Origin: CAVTWS01 sp963738445
GTDB lineage: Bacteria; Actinomycetota; Acidimicrobiia; Acidimicrobiales; SHLQ01
DNA length: 64,000 nt
NCBI GenBank assembly: GCA_963738445.1
Contig: CAVTWS010000011.1
Coordinates: 124,001-188,000 of the forward strand
Direction of reading: 5' to 3'
The notes beneath the pieces were generated by a model, which was not told the origin of the DNA, made no database searches, and saw nothing but the letters and a program-made list of their open reading frames with translations. Positions 1-9,257 of this stretch are shown piece after piece; positions within the stretch are counted from its first letter, which is position 1, and each line of letters starts with the position of its first letter. The position numbers and the translations under genes are program-made.

Positions 1-440
1 AACGTCATCGGGCCAGTGGCCGGGTCGGGCGAGGGTTCGTCGGTGGCTTGGGCATCCGTGGCGGTGCGGTGGCGAGCACCATCAACCACGATTCGCACAA
101 CATCTTCGTCGTGGGGGATTCCCACGAGTCGATGGCGGTCGCGGCACAGGCGATCGCCGACGTCGGCGGCGGCTACTGCGCCGTGGTCGGCACCGAGGTG
201 GCAGCATTGGTCGCGCTTCCCATCGCGGGGCTGCTGTCGCTCGCGCCGCTGGCCGAGCTGGCGGCGGGGCTCGACGAGGTCGAACGGGTCCTCGTCGAGC
301 AACTCGGGTGCAGCATCACCTACCGGCCGCTGTACACGCTCAACTTCCTGTGCCTCCCGAACATCCCCGATGTGGGCTTCACCGACCGCGGCATCATCGA
401 GACCGCGGCGATGACGATCATGCCGGCCGTGGTCGGCTGA
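1..440 (+). CDS. Adenine deaminase, C-terminal part (5' end outside window)
   Basis: Adenine deaminase converts adenine to hypoxanthine and ammonia in purine salvage. Only about the last 145 codons are present; the frame is open from base 3 and stops with TGA at 438-440. Visible are the family C-terminal features: a GRVGRGFVGG-like run, then STINHDSHNIFVVG (the conserved HDSHN signature of the C-terminal domain), a Gly-rich GGGYCAVVG strand, LPIAGLLS, and FLCLPNIPDVGFTDRGI. The reading begins upstream of the window, so no start codon is assigned. It converges with the helicase gene whose stop lies 10 bp away. Confidence 0.85.
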   Translation, partial: RHRASGRVGRGFVGGLGIRGGAVASTINHDSHNIFVVGDSHESMAVAAQAIADVGGGYCAVVGTEVAALVALPIAGLLSLAPLAELAAGLDEVERVLVEQLGCSITYRPLYTLNFLCLPNIPDVGFTDRGIIETAAMTIMPAVVG

Positions 441-449
441 CGGTCGAGG

Positions 450-2358
450 TCAGGCGTCGCGGAGCGCCCGGAGGAACGTCAGCACGTCCTCGCGGTCACG
501 GGTGCGACGCATCGGGGGCAGGGCGTTGATGATCTCCCACCGGTAGCTCTTGGCCGACGCCAGGCGCCGATCGAGCACGGCCACCACGCCCTTGTCATCG
601 GCAGTGCGGATGAGCCGCCCGGCGCCCTGCGCCAGCATCGTCGCCGCCTTGGGCAGGTCGATCTCCCGGAACGCCGCCGAGCCGGCCTTGTCCCGCCGGG
701 CCTGGAGCAGGGGGTCGTCGGGGCGGGGGAACGGCAGCCGGTCGATGACTACGAGCGACAGGGTGCGGCCGGGCACGTCGACGCCCTGCCAGAACCCCAT
801 GGTGGCGAACAACGATGTCGATTCGTCCTCGATGAAGCGCTGGAGAAGGAGTTGCTTGGGGAGCTGGTCCTGGATGAGCACCGGCCACGGCAGCCGGCCG
901 TCGAGATGCTCGGCGGCCTCCCGGAGGGCCCGGTGGCTGGTGAACAGCGCGAGGGTGCGGCCCCCGGCGGCCACGATGAGCCGTTCCAGCTCGGCGACCA
1001 CCGCGGCGCCGTACCCGGGGTCTCGGGGGTCGGGCAGGTCGGTGGCGCAGTACAGGAGCGCCTGGGTCTCGTAGTCGAACGGGCTGCCGACATCGAGCAC
1101 GTCGTAGGTGTTCCGGGCCAGGCCGACCCGACCCGGCAGGTTGTTGGGGAGGGTGGCCGACGTGAGGATCACGGTGTGCTTGGGCCACAGGCGCTCGGCG
1201 AGGAGCTCAGCCACGGTGAGCGGTGCCTGGCGCAGGGTCGGCTGGCCCTCGCCGCCCTCGATCCACACCACCTCGTCGTCATCACGGGTCATGGCCGATT
1301 GGAGGTCGCCGAGGAGGGCGAGCGCCGCTTGAAGGGAGCGGATCTTGCGGGGCCCGGTGTCGAGCGGGCCGTCGTCGGGCACGCTCATGAGCGCGTTGTG
1401 CAGGCGCTCCACCCGACCCCGGCATATCTCCAGCACCCGGTCGATCTCCGCAGCGTCGAGGGCGCCGGCTTCGGTGTCGACGACGCGGATTCCGCGCCAG
1501 CGCGCCGAGGGCGACCGCCAACTCGTCGGCGGCGTCGTCGACGCGGTCGGCCAGACCGCCGTCGACCAGGATGGCCCGGGTGACCCGGGTGAGCGCCCGT
1601 AGGCGGCCCGGCGTGATCTCGAAGCCCGCAGCCGCAGCCACGATGTCCTCGAGTTGGTGGGCCTCGTCGATGACGACGACCTGGTGTTCGGGCAGGATGC
1701 CGCTTTCGGCGGCGAGGTGCAGTCCGTAGAGGTGCAGGTTCACCACGCACACGTCGGCGGCGGCGGCGGCATCCCGGGCCGCTTCGGCGAAGCAGGCGTC
1801 ACCCTGGGGGCAGCGACTCCGTCCGGGGCACTCCCGGGGGCCGACGCTCACGGCGTTCCAGGTGGCCGGCGTCGGCTCGATCGGGAGCTCGGCGCGGTCG
1901 CCCGTCGTCGTCGATTCCGCCCAGTCGAGGATCACCGCGAGCTGTTCGTCGTCGACGCGGTGCCCCACTTCGAGGGAGAGCTGGTCGCCGGCGGATTCGA
2001 GCTCGTGGAGGCGTTGGCGGCAGACGTAGTTGGAGCGCCCCTTCAAGACGGCGTACGAGAAGGGGATGTCGAGTTGTTCGGCGAGGAACGGGAGGTCCTT
2101 ACCGGCGAGCTGGTCCTGCAACGCCTTGGTGGCGGTGGCGACCATGACCCGCTTCTCCGACACGATCGCCGGCACGAGGTAGGCGAGCGACTTGCCGGTA
2201 CCGGTGCCGGCCTTGACGACGAGATGGCGCTCGTCGGCGATGGCGGACGCCACCGCCCGGGCCATGTCGACCTGGCCGAGACGTGCCTCACCGCCGCCAG
2301 GAAGGGCGGCGACGGCGCGACTGAGGGCGTCGGTCGTCTCCTCACGCAGGCCCGGCAT
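450..2358 (-). CDS. DinG/Rad3-type ATP-dependent DNA helicase, one frameshift
   Basis: Superfamily 2 helicase of the DinG/XPD type, a 5'-3' DNA helicase with an iron-sulfur cluster. From ATG 2358 the N-terminal half shows Walker A GTGTGKS, the Fe-S cysteines (one in SNYVCRQRL and three in ECPGRSRCPQGDACF) and Walker B DEAH. The C-terminal half, in a different frame up to the stop at 450, shows SATLPNNLPGR and motif VI QGAGRLIRTADDKG. The two frames meet around 1488-1500, where the alanine-rich ALA reading passes to GIRVVDTEAG, so a single-base indel splits the gene. Both halves are full length and conserved, so a sequence error is as likely as a real mutation. An upstream in-frame start (2439) is possible but adds only an arginine-rich stretch unlike the family. 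Confidence 0.85.
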
Positions 2359-2375
2359 CGCGGGCCAGGTTACGG

Positions 2376-2504
2376 TCAGATCGTGTCGGTGAGGACGAGC
2401 GCGGTGGCGGCGACGGCGACGAGGAGCACGAGCACCCACACCACGACCAACCAGGTGCGCGAGGCTCGACGCCGTTGACCGTGGAGGTGACGGAGCTCCC
2501 CCAC
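2376..2504 (-). CDS. Possible 42-aa single-span membrane protein
   Basis: A short reading frame immediately upstream of the helicase gene on the same strand. From GTG 2504 it gives an N-terminus rich in basic residues (HGQRRRASRTW) followed by one strongly hydrophobic helix (LVVVWVLVLLVAVAATALVL) and a TGA at 2376-2378, 17 bp before the helicase start. The positive-inside pattern and hydrophobic helix are what a small inner-membrane protein would show. There is no clear ribosome binding site and no family recognised; it could be chance in GC-rich sequence. Confidence 0.3.
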   Translation of the reverse strand: MGELRHLHGQRRRASRTWLVVVWVLVLLVAVAATALVLTDTI

Positions 2505-2542
2505 CCAGTCAGATCTGTCGTTCGTGGCCGGGACCCTAGCAG

Positions 2543-2556
2543 GTGACCAAGGTCAC
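2543..2556. promoter_or_regulatory. 14-bp perfect palindrome GTGACC-aa-GGTCAC
   Basis: GTGACC and GGTCAC separated by two bases, a perfect dyad lying between the small membrane ORF and the recO 3' hairpin. Its position upstream of the left-going ORF/helicase pair suits an operator for a dimeric regulator. No matching consensus is recognised with confidence. Confidence 0.35.
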
Positions 2557-2575
2557 GTTGCCGGGTGCCTTCTCC

Positions 2576-2627
2576 CGTTCTGGGAGACAGACCCGTCGCG
2601 TCGGCGACCGCCTTGTCTCCCAGAACG
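2576..2627. terminator. Long hairpin downstream of recO
   Basis: Perfect 14-bp inverted repeat: CGTTCTGGGAGACA at 2576-2589 and TGTCTCCCAGAACG at 2614-2627. The 24-nt loop contains a second small stem, GTCGC/GCGAC, so the structure is nested. It starts 10 bp past the recO stop. No T-tract follows, so if it terminates transcription it does so as an actinobacterial hairpin-only terminator. Confidence 0.55.
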
Positions 2628-2636
2628 CTTCTCGGC

Positions 2637-3383
2637 TCACACGGCGCCGGCCTGGCCCATCACCCCGATGGAGCGGAGGCGACGCTCGAGGTGGCGCTCC
2701 ATGGCCTCGGTCGCCAGCTGGTCGACCTCCCAGGTCGCTGCGGTGACCGGTTCGGCCAGGGCCGCACCGAGGCGACCTCCGAGCACCGCCTGCACCAGTT
2801 CGACGGCTTCCGGGCTCACCGACCGGCCCCGCCGGCACCCCTGGCAGGTGAGACCGCCGACCTCGAGGTCGATCGCCACCAGCTGATCCTCGGTGCCACA
2901 GGACACACAGGCATCGACCATCGGTGACACGCCTTCCTGGGCCAGGAGCTTGAGGAAGAAGCCGGCGCTGACCAGCGGCGCCCCGGTGTCGTCGAGCGTC
3001 CGGAGGGCACCCAGCAACATCCGGTACAACGCCGGGTCGGAGTGGCCGTCGGGGGTCAGCTGGTCGACCGCTTCGAGCAGGGCCGACGCTCGGGAGAACA
3101 GGTCGAGGTCCGAGCGCAACCGGGTGAACCGATCGACCGTCTCGGCCTGGGTCACCACCTCCAGCTCTCCGCGACCCTGATACAGCTGAAGCGACACGTG
3201 GCTGGTCGGTTCGAGGCGACCCCCGAACTTGCTGCGGGTCTTGCGAACACCTTTGGCCACACTCCGCACCTTGCCGTGCTGCTCGGTGAACACGACGCAG
3301 ATCCGGTCCGCCTCGCCGAGCTTGTAGGTGCGCAGCACGATGCCGATGTCGCGGTACACCCGGGTGTCCGCACTGCGGGCCAC
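2637..3383 (-). CDS. recO: DNA repair protein RecO
   Basis: RecO loads RecA onto single-stranded DNA coated with SSB in the RecFOR pathway. The 248-residue protein has the typical N-terminal OB-fold opening VYRDIGIVLRTYKLGEADRI, the helical middle, and a zinc-ribbon CVSCGTE ... LTCQGCRRG. Length is normal. It lies 16 bp downstream of uppS on the same strand, and recO-uppS linkage is common in actinobacteria. The start is ATG 3383; the conserved sequence begins about 8 residues later, which is acceptable for the family. Confidence 0.93.
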   Translation of the reverse strand: MARSADTRVYRDIGIVLRTYKLGEADRICVVFTEQHGKVRSVAKGVRKTRSKFGGRLEPTSHVSLQLYQGRGELEVVTQAETVDRFTRLRSDLDLFSRASALLEAVDQLTPDGHSDPALYRMLLGALRTLDDTGAPLVSAGFFLKLLAQEGVSPMVDACVSCGTEDQLVAIDLEVGGLTCQGCRRGRSVSPEAVELVQAVLGGRLGAALAEPVTAATWEVDQLATEAMERHLERRLRSIGVMGQAGAV

Positions 3384-3399
3384 AGTCCGCTCGCCCCCG

Positions 3400-4116
3400 T
3401 CAGCCGAGCGCGCCGAAGCGGCGGGTTCGGCGCTGGTACTCGAGCACGGCGTCCCAGAGGTGCTCCCGCCGGAAGTCCGGCCACAACGTCTCGGTGAAGA
3501 GCAGCTCGCTGTAGGCCAGTTCCCACAGGAGGAAGTTGGAGATCCGGTACTCGCCGGAGCTGCGGATGACGAGATCGGGATCGGGCATCTCGGGGTCGTA
3601 GAGGTGGCGGCTGATGGCCTTCTCGTCGATGTCGTCCGGGCCGGCTCCCTCAGCGACGAGGGCGCGGACCGCGTCGACGATCTCGGAGCGGCCGCCGTAG
3701 TTGAACGCGATGGTGAGGGTGAGCCGGCGGTTGTGTTCGGTCATGGCCGCCGTCGAATCCATGGTGCGCAGGATCCGGCGCGGCACCCGCCAATTGCGGC
3801 GGCCGATGAAGCGGATCCTGACGCCGCGCTCGTGGAGCTCGTCGCGTCGGCGCAGGAGGATGTCCTCGTTGAAGTTGACGAGGAAGCGGACCTCGTCGAG
3901 GGGCCGACGCCAGTTCTCGGTGGAGAAGGCGTAGACGGTCAGCCAGCGCACGCCGATGTCGAGGGCGCCCTCGACCGCGTCGAACAGGGCCACTTCTCCC
4001 TGCTTGTGACCCTCGGTGCGGGCCAGGCCACGCTGCGTCGCCCACCGCCCGTTCCCGTCCATCACGCACCCGATGTGGTGGGGGACTCGCGTCAGGTCGA
4101 GCTCAGAGGGAACCAC
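3400..4116 (-). CDS. uppS: Isoprenyl transferase (undecaprenyl diphosphate synthase family)
   Basis: Cis-prenyltransferase making long-chain polyprenyl diphosphate, the lipid carrier for peptidoglycan and surface glycans. Signature elements: CVMDGNGRWA (catalytic Asp20), GHKQG, YAFSTENWRRP, IAFNYGGRSEI and the C-terminal RSSGEYRISNFLLW followed by FTETLWPDF. At 238 residues the length is standard. GTG start at 4116. It forms an operon with recO downstream and serves the sugar-polymer genes found further right. Confidence 0.95.
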   Translation of the reverse strand: MVPSELDLTRVPHHIGCVMDGNGRWATQRGLARTEGHKQGEVALFDAVEGALDIGVRWLTVYAFSTENWRRPLDEVRFLVNFNEDILLRRRDELHERGVRIRFIGRRNWRVPRRILRTMDSTAAMTEHNRRLTLTIAFNYGGRSEIVDAVRALVAEGAGPDDIDEKAISRHLYDPEMPDPDLVIRSSGEYRISNFLLWELAYSELLFTETLWPDFRREHLWDAVLEYQRRTRRFGALG

Positions 4117-4168
4117 CGTTCCACGCTAGTGGCGATCACCGGGCCCGATGATGACCGAACCGCGGGCC

Positions 4169-5059
4169 TCACTGGGAGATGGGCACCCAGGTCTTGCGGA
4201 CGTCGTCCCACATCATCCAGGCGTTCAGTTCGGGATCCCACTGGATGTAGGTGTTGCGGGCATCGTCCCAGACCGGCGCGGCGACACCGGGGGCCGTGGC
4301 GGGGGCGGGGGCCGGCGGCGGACCGGGCGGGGAGACATCGGGAGGCGACCAGCCGACCGGCTCGGGCGGCGCCGCGGCCGGACCGCCCGGAGGGGACCAC
4401 GTGGCGCCGGCGGGACCCGGGGGCGGCGGGGTGGACGGGGCGGGGGGCGACCACGTGGGCGCGCTACCGCTCGGATCCCAGGACGGTGGGGGAGCGGCCG
4501 AGGCCCACTGCGTGCCGCCGTACGCGGGCTGGGGCGCCTGGCCGACGCTCTTCTTGCCCACGACGAGGGTGCCGGCCGCCATGTCGCCGACCCGGCGGTG
4601 CCGGTTGCTGGCGAGCGCGGTGATCAGGCCGATGAGGAAGCAGCAGAACGCGTCGACCACGAGCAGCAGGCTGCGGCCCAGGTTCCGCCCGAAGCCCGCT
4701 CGTTCGAACGTGTTGGCGTTGATCACCCGGAGCCCCAGGAGATGTTTGCCCACGCTCGCGCCGGTGACGCCCTGGAGCACGATCGTGTTGGCGAGGAACA
4801 GAACGATCGGAGGAAAGATCACGGTGGCCTCATCGTCGTCCGGGACGACGTAAGCGGTGTCGTTGGCCTGGGCGCAGAGGCTCGCGCCGGCGTCTCGGAC
4901 ATCGGTGCAGAAGCTGCTGTCGACCCCCTCGACCGTCTCCGCGGCGCCCAGGAAGAGGATCACGAAAAGGCCGAAGCCGAACAGTGAGTCGATGAGGTAG
5001 GAGAGGATCCGTCGACCCATGACTGCGGTCGGGTCCGACGGTTGAACATAGGTCGTCAT
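4169..5059 (-). CDS. RDD-family membrane protein with proline-rich tail
   Basis: N-terminal RDD domain: GRRILSYLIDSLFGFGLFVILFL (first TM), a second TM around VIFPPIVLFLANTIVL, GKHLLGLRVINANTFERAGFGRNLGRSLLLV and a last TM, then the RRVGDMAAGTLVV motif. About 75 residues of Pro/Ala/Ser/Trp-rich linker follow, ending in a conserved-looking tail WDDARNTYIQWDPELNAWMM repeated in part as MMWDDVRKTW. The tail resembles the short WD..N.Y..WD units found on actinobacterial RDD proteins. Function of the domain is unproven (transport suggested in the literature). ATG 5059 is preferred over the TTG six bases upstream. It is divergent from glyS. Confidence 0.8.
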   Translation of the reverse strand: MTTYVQPSDPTAVMGRRILSYLIDSLFGFGLFVILFLGAAETVEGVDSSFCTDVRDAGASLCAQANDTAYVVPDDDEATVIFPPIVLFLANTIVLQGVTGASVGKHLLGLRVINANTFERAGFGRNLGRSLLLVVDAFCCFLIGLITALASNRHRRVGDMAAGTLVVGKKSVGQAPQPAYGGTQWASAAPPPSWDPSGSAPTWSPPAPSTPPPPGPAGATWSPPGGPAAAPPEPVGWSPPDVSPPGPPPAPAPATAPGVAAPVWDDARNTYIQWDPELNAWMMWDDVRKTWVPISQ

Positions 5060-5142
5060 ACCCAACGTTGTAGTCGATCCGGAGCCGGAACAGGGGCCAA
5101 ACTCCCGCGGGCCTGGTGCGGGGCCACCGATAACCTGTCCGG

Positions 5143-6462
5143 ATGGCCGAACCCGACCCCTCCATCTTCGACAAGATCGTCAACCTCTCCAAGCGTCGGG
5201 GGTTCGTCTTCCAATCGGCCGAGATCTACGGCGGTTTCCGCTCCACCTACGACTACGGGCCCCTCGGCGTGCTGTTGCTGCGCAACGTGAAGGACCAGTG
5301 GTGGCGCTCGATGGTGCAGCTCCGCGACGACGTCGTCGGGCTCGACGCATCGATCCTGTCCCCGCCCGCGGTGTGGGAGGCCTCCGGTCACCTCAAGAAC
5401 TTCACCGATCCGCTCGTCGACTGCCTGTCGTGCAACACCCGGCACCGGCTGGACAAGCTCGACGATCCCACCACCTGTCCCGACTGCGGGGCGAAGGATC
5501 GCTTCACCGAAGCCCGCCAGTTCAACCTCATGTTCAAGACCCACGCCGGGCCGCTGGTCGACACCGCGGCCGAGGTGTACCTGCGGCCCGAGACGGCTCA
5601 GGGCATGTTCATCAACTTCTTGAACGTGTTGAACACGATCCGCAAGAAGCCACCGTTCGGCATCGCCCAGGTGGGCAAGTCCTTCCGCAACGAGATCACC
5701 CCGGGCAACTTCGTGTTCCGGACCCGCGAGTTCGAGCAGATGGAGATGGAGTATTTCGTGCCCCCGACCGAGGGTGCCCAGTGGTACCAGTACTGGTGCC
5801 AGGAGCGGATGGACTGGTACCTCGGCCTCGGCATGCCGTCGGACCGTCTGCGCCTGCGCGCCCACGATGCCGACGAGCTGTCGCACTACTCGGCGGGCAC
5901 CAGCGATGTGGAGTTCCTGTTCCCGTGGGGCTGGGACGAGCTCGAGGGGATCGCCAACCGCACCGACTTCGATCTCACCCAGCACGCCGAGCACTCCGGC
6001 GAGCGCATCGACTACTTCGACCAGGAGGCCAACGAGCGGTACGTGCCCCACGTGATCGAGCCGGCGGCCGGCGCCACCCGCACCGCGTTCGCCTTCCTCA
6101 TCGCCGCGTACGACGAAGAGGAGGTGCGGGGGGAGACCCGGGTCGTGCTGCGCCTCGACCATCGCCTGGCGCCCTACAAGGTGGCCGTCCTGCCGCTGTC
6201 GAAGAACGATCAGCTGGTGCCGGTGGCGCGTGAGGTCTTCGACCTCGTCAAGGTGCGCCACATGACCGACTACGACCAGACCCAGGCCATCGGCAAGCGG
6301 TACCGCCGCCAGGACGAGATCGGCACCCCGTACTGCGTGACCGTCGATTTCGAGTCGCTCGAGGATCGGGCGGTGACCGTGCGGGAGCGGGATTCGATGG
6401 CCCAGGAACGGGTGTCGATCGACCGGCTCGCCGCCTACCTCGACGAGCGCCTCACCCCCTGA
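5143..6462 (+). CDS. glyS: Glycyl-tRNA synthetase, single-chain class II type
   Basis: Charges tRNA-Gly. The 439-residue protein is the dimeric (GlyQS-like) type used by actinobacteria: opening IYGGFRSTYDYGPLGVLL, a zinc ribbon CLSCNTRH ... CPDCGAK, motif 2 KSFRNEITPGNFVFRTREFE, motif 3 region HVIEPAAGATRTAFAFL and the C-terminal anticodon-binding domain beginning APYKVAVLPLSKND. Every hallmark residue is in place. ATG start at 5143 directly follows a short leader. Its 3' end overlaps the stop of the convergent membrane protein gene by 28 bp. Confidence 0.96.
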   Translation: MAEPDPSIFDKIVNLSKRRGFVFQSAEIYGGFRSTYDYGPLGVLLLRNVKDQWWRSMVQLRDDVVGLDASILSPPAVWEASGHLKNFTDPLVDCLSCNTRHRLDKLDDPTTCPDCGAKDRFTEARQFNLMFKTHAGPLVDTAAEVYLRPETAQGMFINFLNVLNTIRKKPPFGIAQVGKSFRNEITPGNFVFRTREFEQMEMEYFVPPTEGAQWYQYWCQERMDWYLGLGMPSDRLRLRAHDADELSHYSAGTSDVEFLFPWGWDELEGIANRTDFDLTQHAEHSGERIDYFDQEANERYVPHVIEPAAGATRTAFAFLIAAYDEEEVRGETRVVLRLDHRLAPYKVAVLPLSKNDQLVPVAREVFDLVKVRHMTDYDQTQAIGKRYRRQDEIGTPYCVTVDFESLEDRAVTVRERDSMAQERVSIDRLAAYLDERLTP

Positions 6463-8217
6463 GGCAGCCACCACGTCAGCGCGGCGAGCGCCGTCAGTCC
6501 GCTGATCCCGATCGCCAGTGACCACCCGGCCACGCCCCCGTCGGCGTGGGGCGGGGCCGATGCCGAGTCGCGTCCGAGTCCGGTCAACCAGACGCCCACG
6601 AACACGGCCAGGTTCGCCGTCAGCGCCAGGCGCAGCAGCGGGTGGGACAGCCTGGTGGCCAGGCCGGTGACGGCGAGCGCGAACACGAGGAGGAACGTGG
6701 CGTAGGGGCCGTGGTGCAAGAAGGCGCCGGCCGGGCCGACATCGCCGAACTGGATCACGGACCAGCCCAGGATCGAGGCGATGACGTAGCCGACGGCCCT
6801 CGTGCGATGGAGGGGGCCGAGCAGCACGAGTCCGATGGTCAACAACCCGAGCGCCGGCAGCAGGGTCACGAGTTGGGCCACCCGCAGGTGCTCGACGAAA
6901 CCGTCGTTCCAGCCCGGGGTGAAGAACCAGCCGTCCCAGCCGTCGGGGCCGAGCACCTGCAGCCGCAGGTTGTCCGCCTTGTTGGCGAGGATGTCGACCG
7001 GCGACAGCTTCCCGTAGGTGTGCCGGAGGGCGCCGACGAACGTGAACCGCTCCTCGACGTCGATCACGCCGGCGAGGTGCCACTTCAGGAGAGCGTCGCC
7101 CGGTGGATCACCGAACCGCTGGTACGCGAACCAGGGGGCCATCAGCGCGCCACCGGTCAGCACCCCGGTACCGAGCCAGCGCGGGGTGAGGACCGCCCGG
7201 CGGTGGGTCCACAGCAGCGGCACCAGTCCGAACGTGGCGTACATCGCCCCGGCGTGCGACAGGAGTCCGAACGCGGTCGCCCCGGCCGCGGCAACCGCGC
7301 CCACGCGATCCGGAGGTGGGCGTTCGAGGAGCGACGCGAACGCAAGCAGGGCGAAGGCGCCGGCCAGGAGCTTGGGCCACACGAACACGGTGTTGACGAA
7401 CGCGAAACCGCCCACCGCGATGACGACCACGGCCAGCGCGGCGAGGCGGCGCTCGACACCGAGAGCAGCCGAGCGCGACCCACAAACCGAGCACCCACAG
7501 GCCCTGCAGGACGGTGGCGGCCAGCTGGTAGCCGACGACCCGGTCGCCGGCGAGGGGCGCCACGAGGAGGAACCAGCCCGCCTGAAGCGGGGGTCGATCG
7601 CTCGACCGCCAGCCCGAGTACAGGCGCGGCTCGAGGCTCTCGCCCTCGTAGAGCTTGTCGGCGAGGATCTCGGGCAGCAGGTTGTCGTCGCCGACCCAGT
7701 AGCGGGACGTGACCGTGGTGGCACCGGCCTCGAGCCCGCCGTGGTCGAAGGCGAAACCGGTGGCGGTGATCACCACGAGGAGTAGGAGGCCGAGCGGCAC
7801 CACGAGGGGCCGCAGGACCCGCAGGGCATGGGCGGACCGCCCGGCGAGGATCACCGCGGCCGCCACCAGGACGGCGATCGACCACGCCCGCCCCACCGAC
7901 GGAGCCAGGTACCAGGCGAAGAAGCCGATGAACCCGGTGAGAGCCGAGCCGCCCACCACGACGGTGGCGGCGAGCGCACCGCGGAGCGCGCTCGAACGCC
8001 GGCCGAGGAGGGCGGCCAGCACCCTCGAGGGCCGGCCCAGGAGGGCGGCCAGCGCAGCGCCGGGGGCGAGCAGCAACACCGCGGCACCGACCAGTCCGGC
8101 GACGGACCCGAACGCACCGGCCGGGCCGCCGTCGCCGCCCAGCCGGCTTCCTGCCGAGAACAGCGCCGCGGCGAGCGGAACGGCCCCCGCGGCGGCGACT
8201 CCGGGCCAGCGGGCCAT
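6435..8217 (-). CDS. Multi-TM GT-C-like membrane glycosyltransferase, one frameshift
   Basis: Large polytopic membrane protein. From ATG 8217 the first half shows about five TM helices, then an extracytoplasmic loop with YWVGDDNLLPEILADKLYEG and SSDRPPLQAGWFLLVAP. Acidic loop residues followed by DRPPL are typical of GT-C enzymes of the PMT/ArnT superfamily, which take sugars from polyprenyl phosphate donors (inference). The second half, in another frame, continues with ALGVERRLAALAVVVIAVGG and roughly eight more TM helices to the stop at 6435. The frames cross at about 7455-7475. Neighbouring epimerase, GT2 and sugar dehydrogenase genes on the same strand fit a surface polysaccharide role. 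Confidence 0.65.
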
Positions 8218-8222
8218 TGCGT

Positions 8223-9242
8223 TCAGATCAGCCCGTGATCGATGGCGTCGAGGATCCACGGGATCACGATGTCGAGCGATTCGTCCAGGGAGGTGTGGCA
8301 CTCGAAGCCGAGGATGTCCCGGGCCTTGTCGACCGACGGCACCCGGCGCTGCACGTCATGATCGAACGGTTCGTCGCTGACCCACCGCAACGGCGTGTCG
8401 TCGCGCAGGCGGCGCCAGATGTTCTCGGCCAGCTCGAGGACGGTGGTGGACTCGGCGCTGGCCAGGTTGAAGTCGTCGTTGTGGGCCGCCGGGTGCGCCA
8501 TGGCGGTGACGATCCCCTCGGCGAGGTCGGCGCCGTACGTGTAGTGACGGATCTGATCGCCGTCGCCGAGGAGGTGGAGCGGGTCCTGCCCACGTGCCAC
8601 CTTCTGCACGAGGTCCGGCACGACGTGGCTCATGGCCAGGGTGATGCTGCCGCTGGTGATCTCCCGGTCGGTCGCGGCCCGCACCTCGCCGATGCCCACG
8701 CAGTTGAACGGGCGGACGATCGTGTACGGCAGCTGGTACTGGTCCCACGCCGCCCGGGCGAAGTACTCGACCGCCAACTTCTGGAAGCCGTAGCTCGACA
8801 GGGGCGGCGGCACCTGCCGCTCGTCGCCCTCGACCGACGGCCAGCGGTCCGTCGACTCGAACACCATCGACGACGACAGGTACGTGACCTTCTGGAGTGG
8901 ACCGGATCCGTGTTGGCGGATGGCGGCGTCGCAGGTGGCGGCGATGATGCGTTCGTTGGTGGCCAACAGGTCGTAGGCGAACTCGTGGAAGTACGAGATG
9001 CCCCCGATCATGGCGGCGCCGGCGATGACGTGATCGCAGTCCGACATGAGGTCGGCGAGCAGGTCGACGTCGCAGGCGTCGCCCTCGACGAACCGGTAGC
9101 GGTCGGCGTCGTCGAAGGACCGGACCACCCGCCCGTACTTGGACAGGTTGTCGAGGCCGACGACCTCGTGCCCCTGGCTCAGCAGCTCGGCGACCACGTA
9201 GCCGCCGATGAACCCGGACGAACCGGTGACGAGAACCTTCAC
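8223..9242 (-). CDS. NAD-dependent nucleotide-sugar epimerase/dehydratase
   Basis: Extended SDR enzyme acting on an NDP-sugar. Rossmann motif VTGSSGFIGGYV at residues 5-16, acidic VGLDNLSKYG, catalytic serine region YLSSSMVFEST and the catalytic SSYGFQKLAVEYF (YxxxK). At 339 residues the length is standard for GalE/GMD-type enzymes. Substrate cannot be told from sequence. The stop is 6 bp from the GT-C gene start, so the two are co-transcribed. Confidence 0.85.
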   Translation of the reverse strand: MKVLVTGSSGFIGGYVVAELLSQGHEVVGLDNLSKYGRVVRSFDDADRYRFVEGDACDVDLLADLMSDCDHVIAGAAMIGGISYFHEFAYDLLATNERIIAATCDAAIRQHGSGPLQKVTYLSSSMVFESTDRWPSVEGDERQVPPPLSSYGFQKLAVEYFARAAWDQYQLPYTIVRPFNCVGIGEVRAATDREITSGSITLAMSHVVPDLVQKVARGQDPLHLLGDGDQIRHYTYGADLAEGIVTAMAHPAAHNDDFNLASAESTTVLELAENIWRRLRDDTPLRWVSDEPFDHDVQRRVPSVDKARDILGFECHTSLDESLDIVIPWILDAIDHGLI

Positions 9243-9257
9243 GCGACAGACTCCATT

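Noticed and set aside
5056..7083. 675-residue frame opposite glyS on the minus strand
   Set aside because: Arginine/glycine-rich antisense shadow; glyS is unambiguous on the plus strand.
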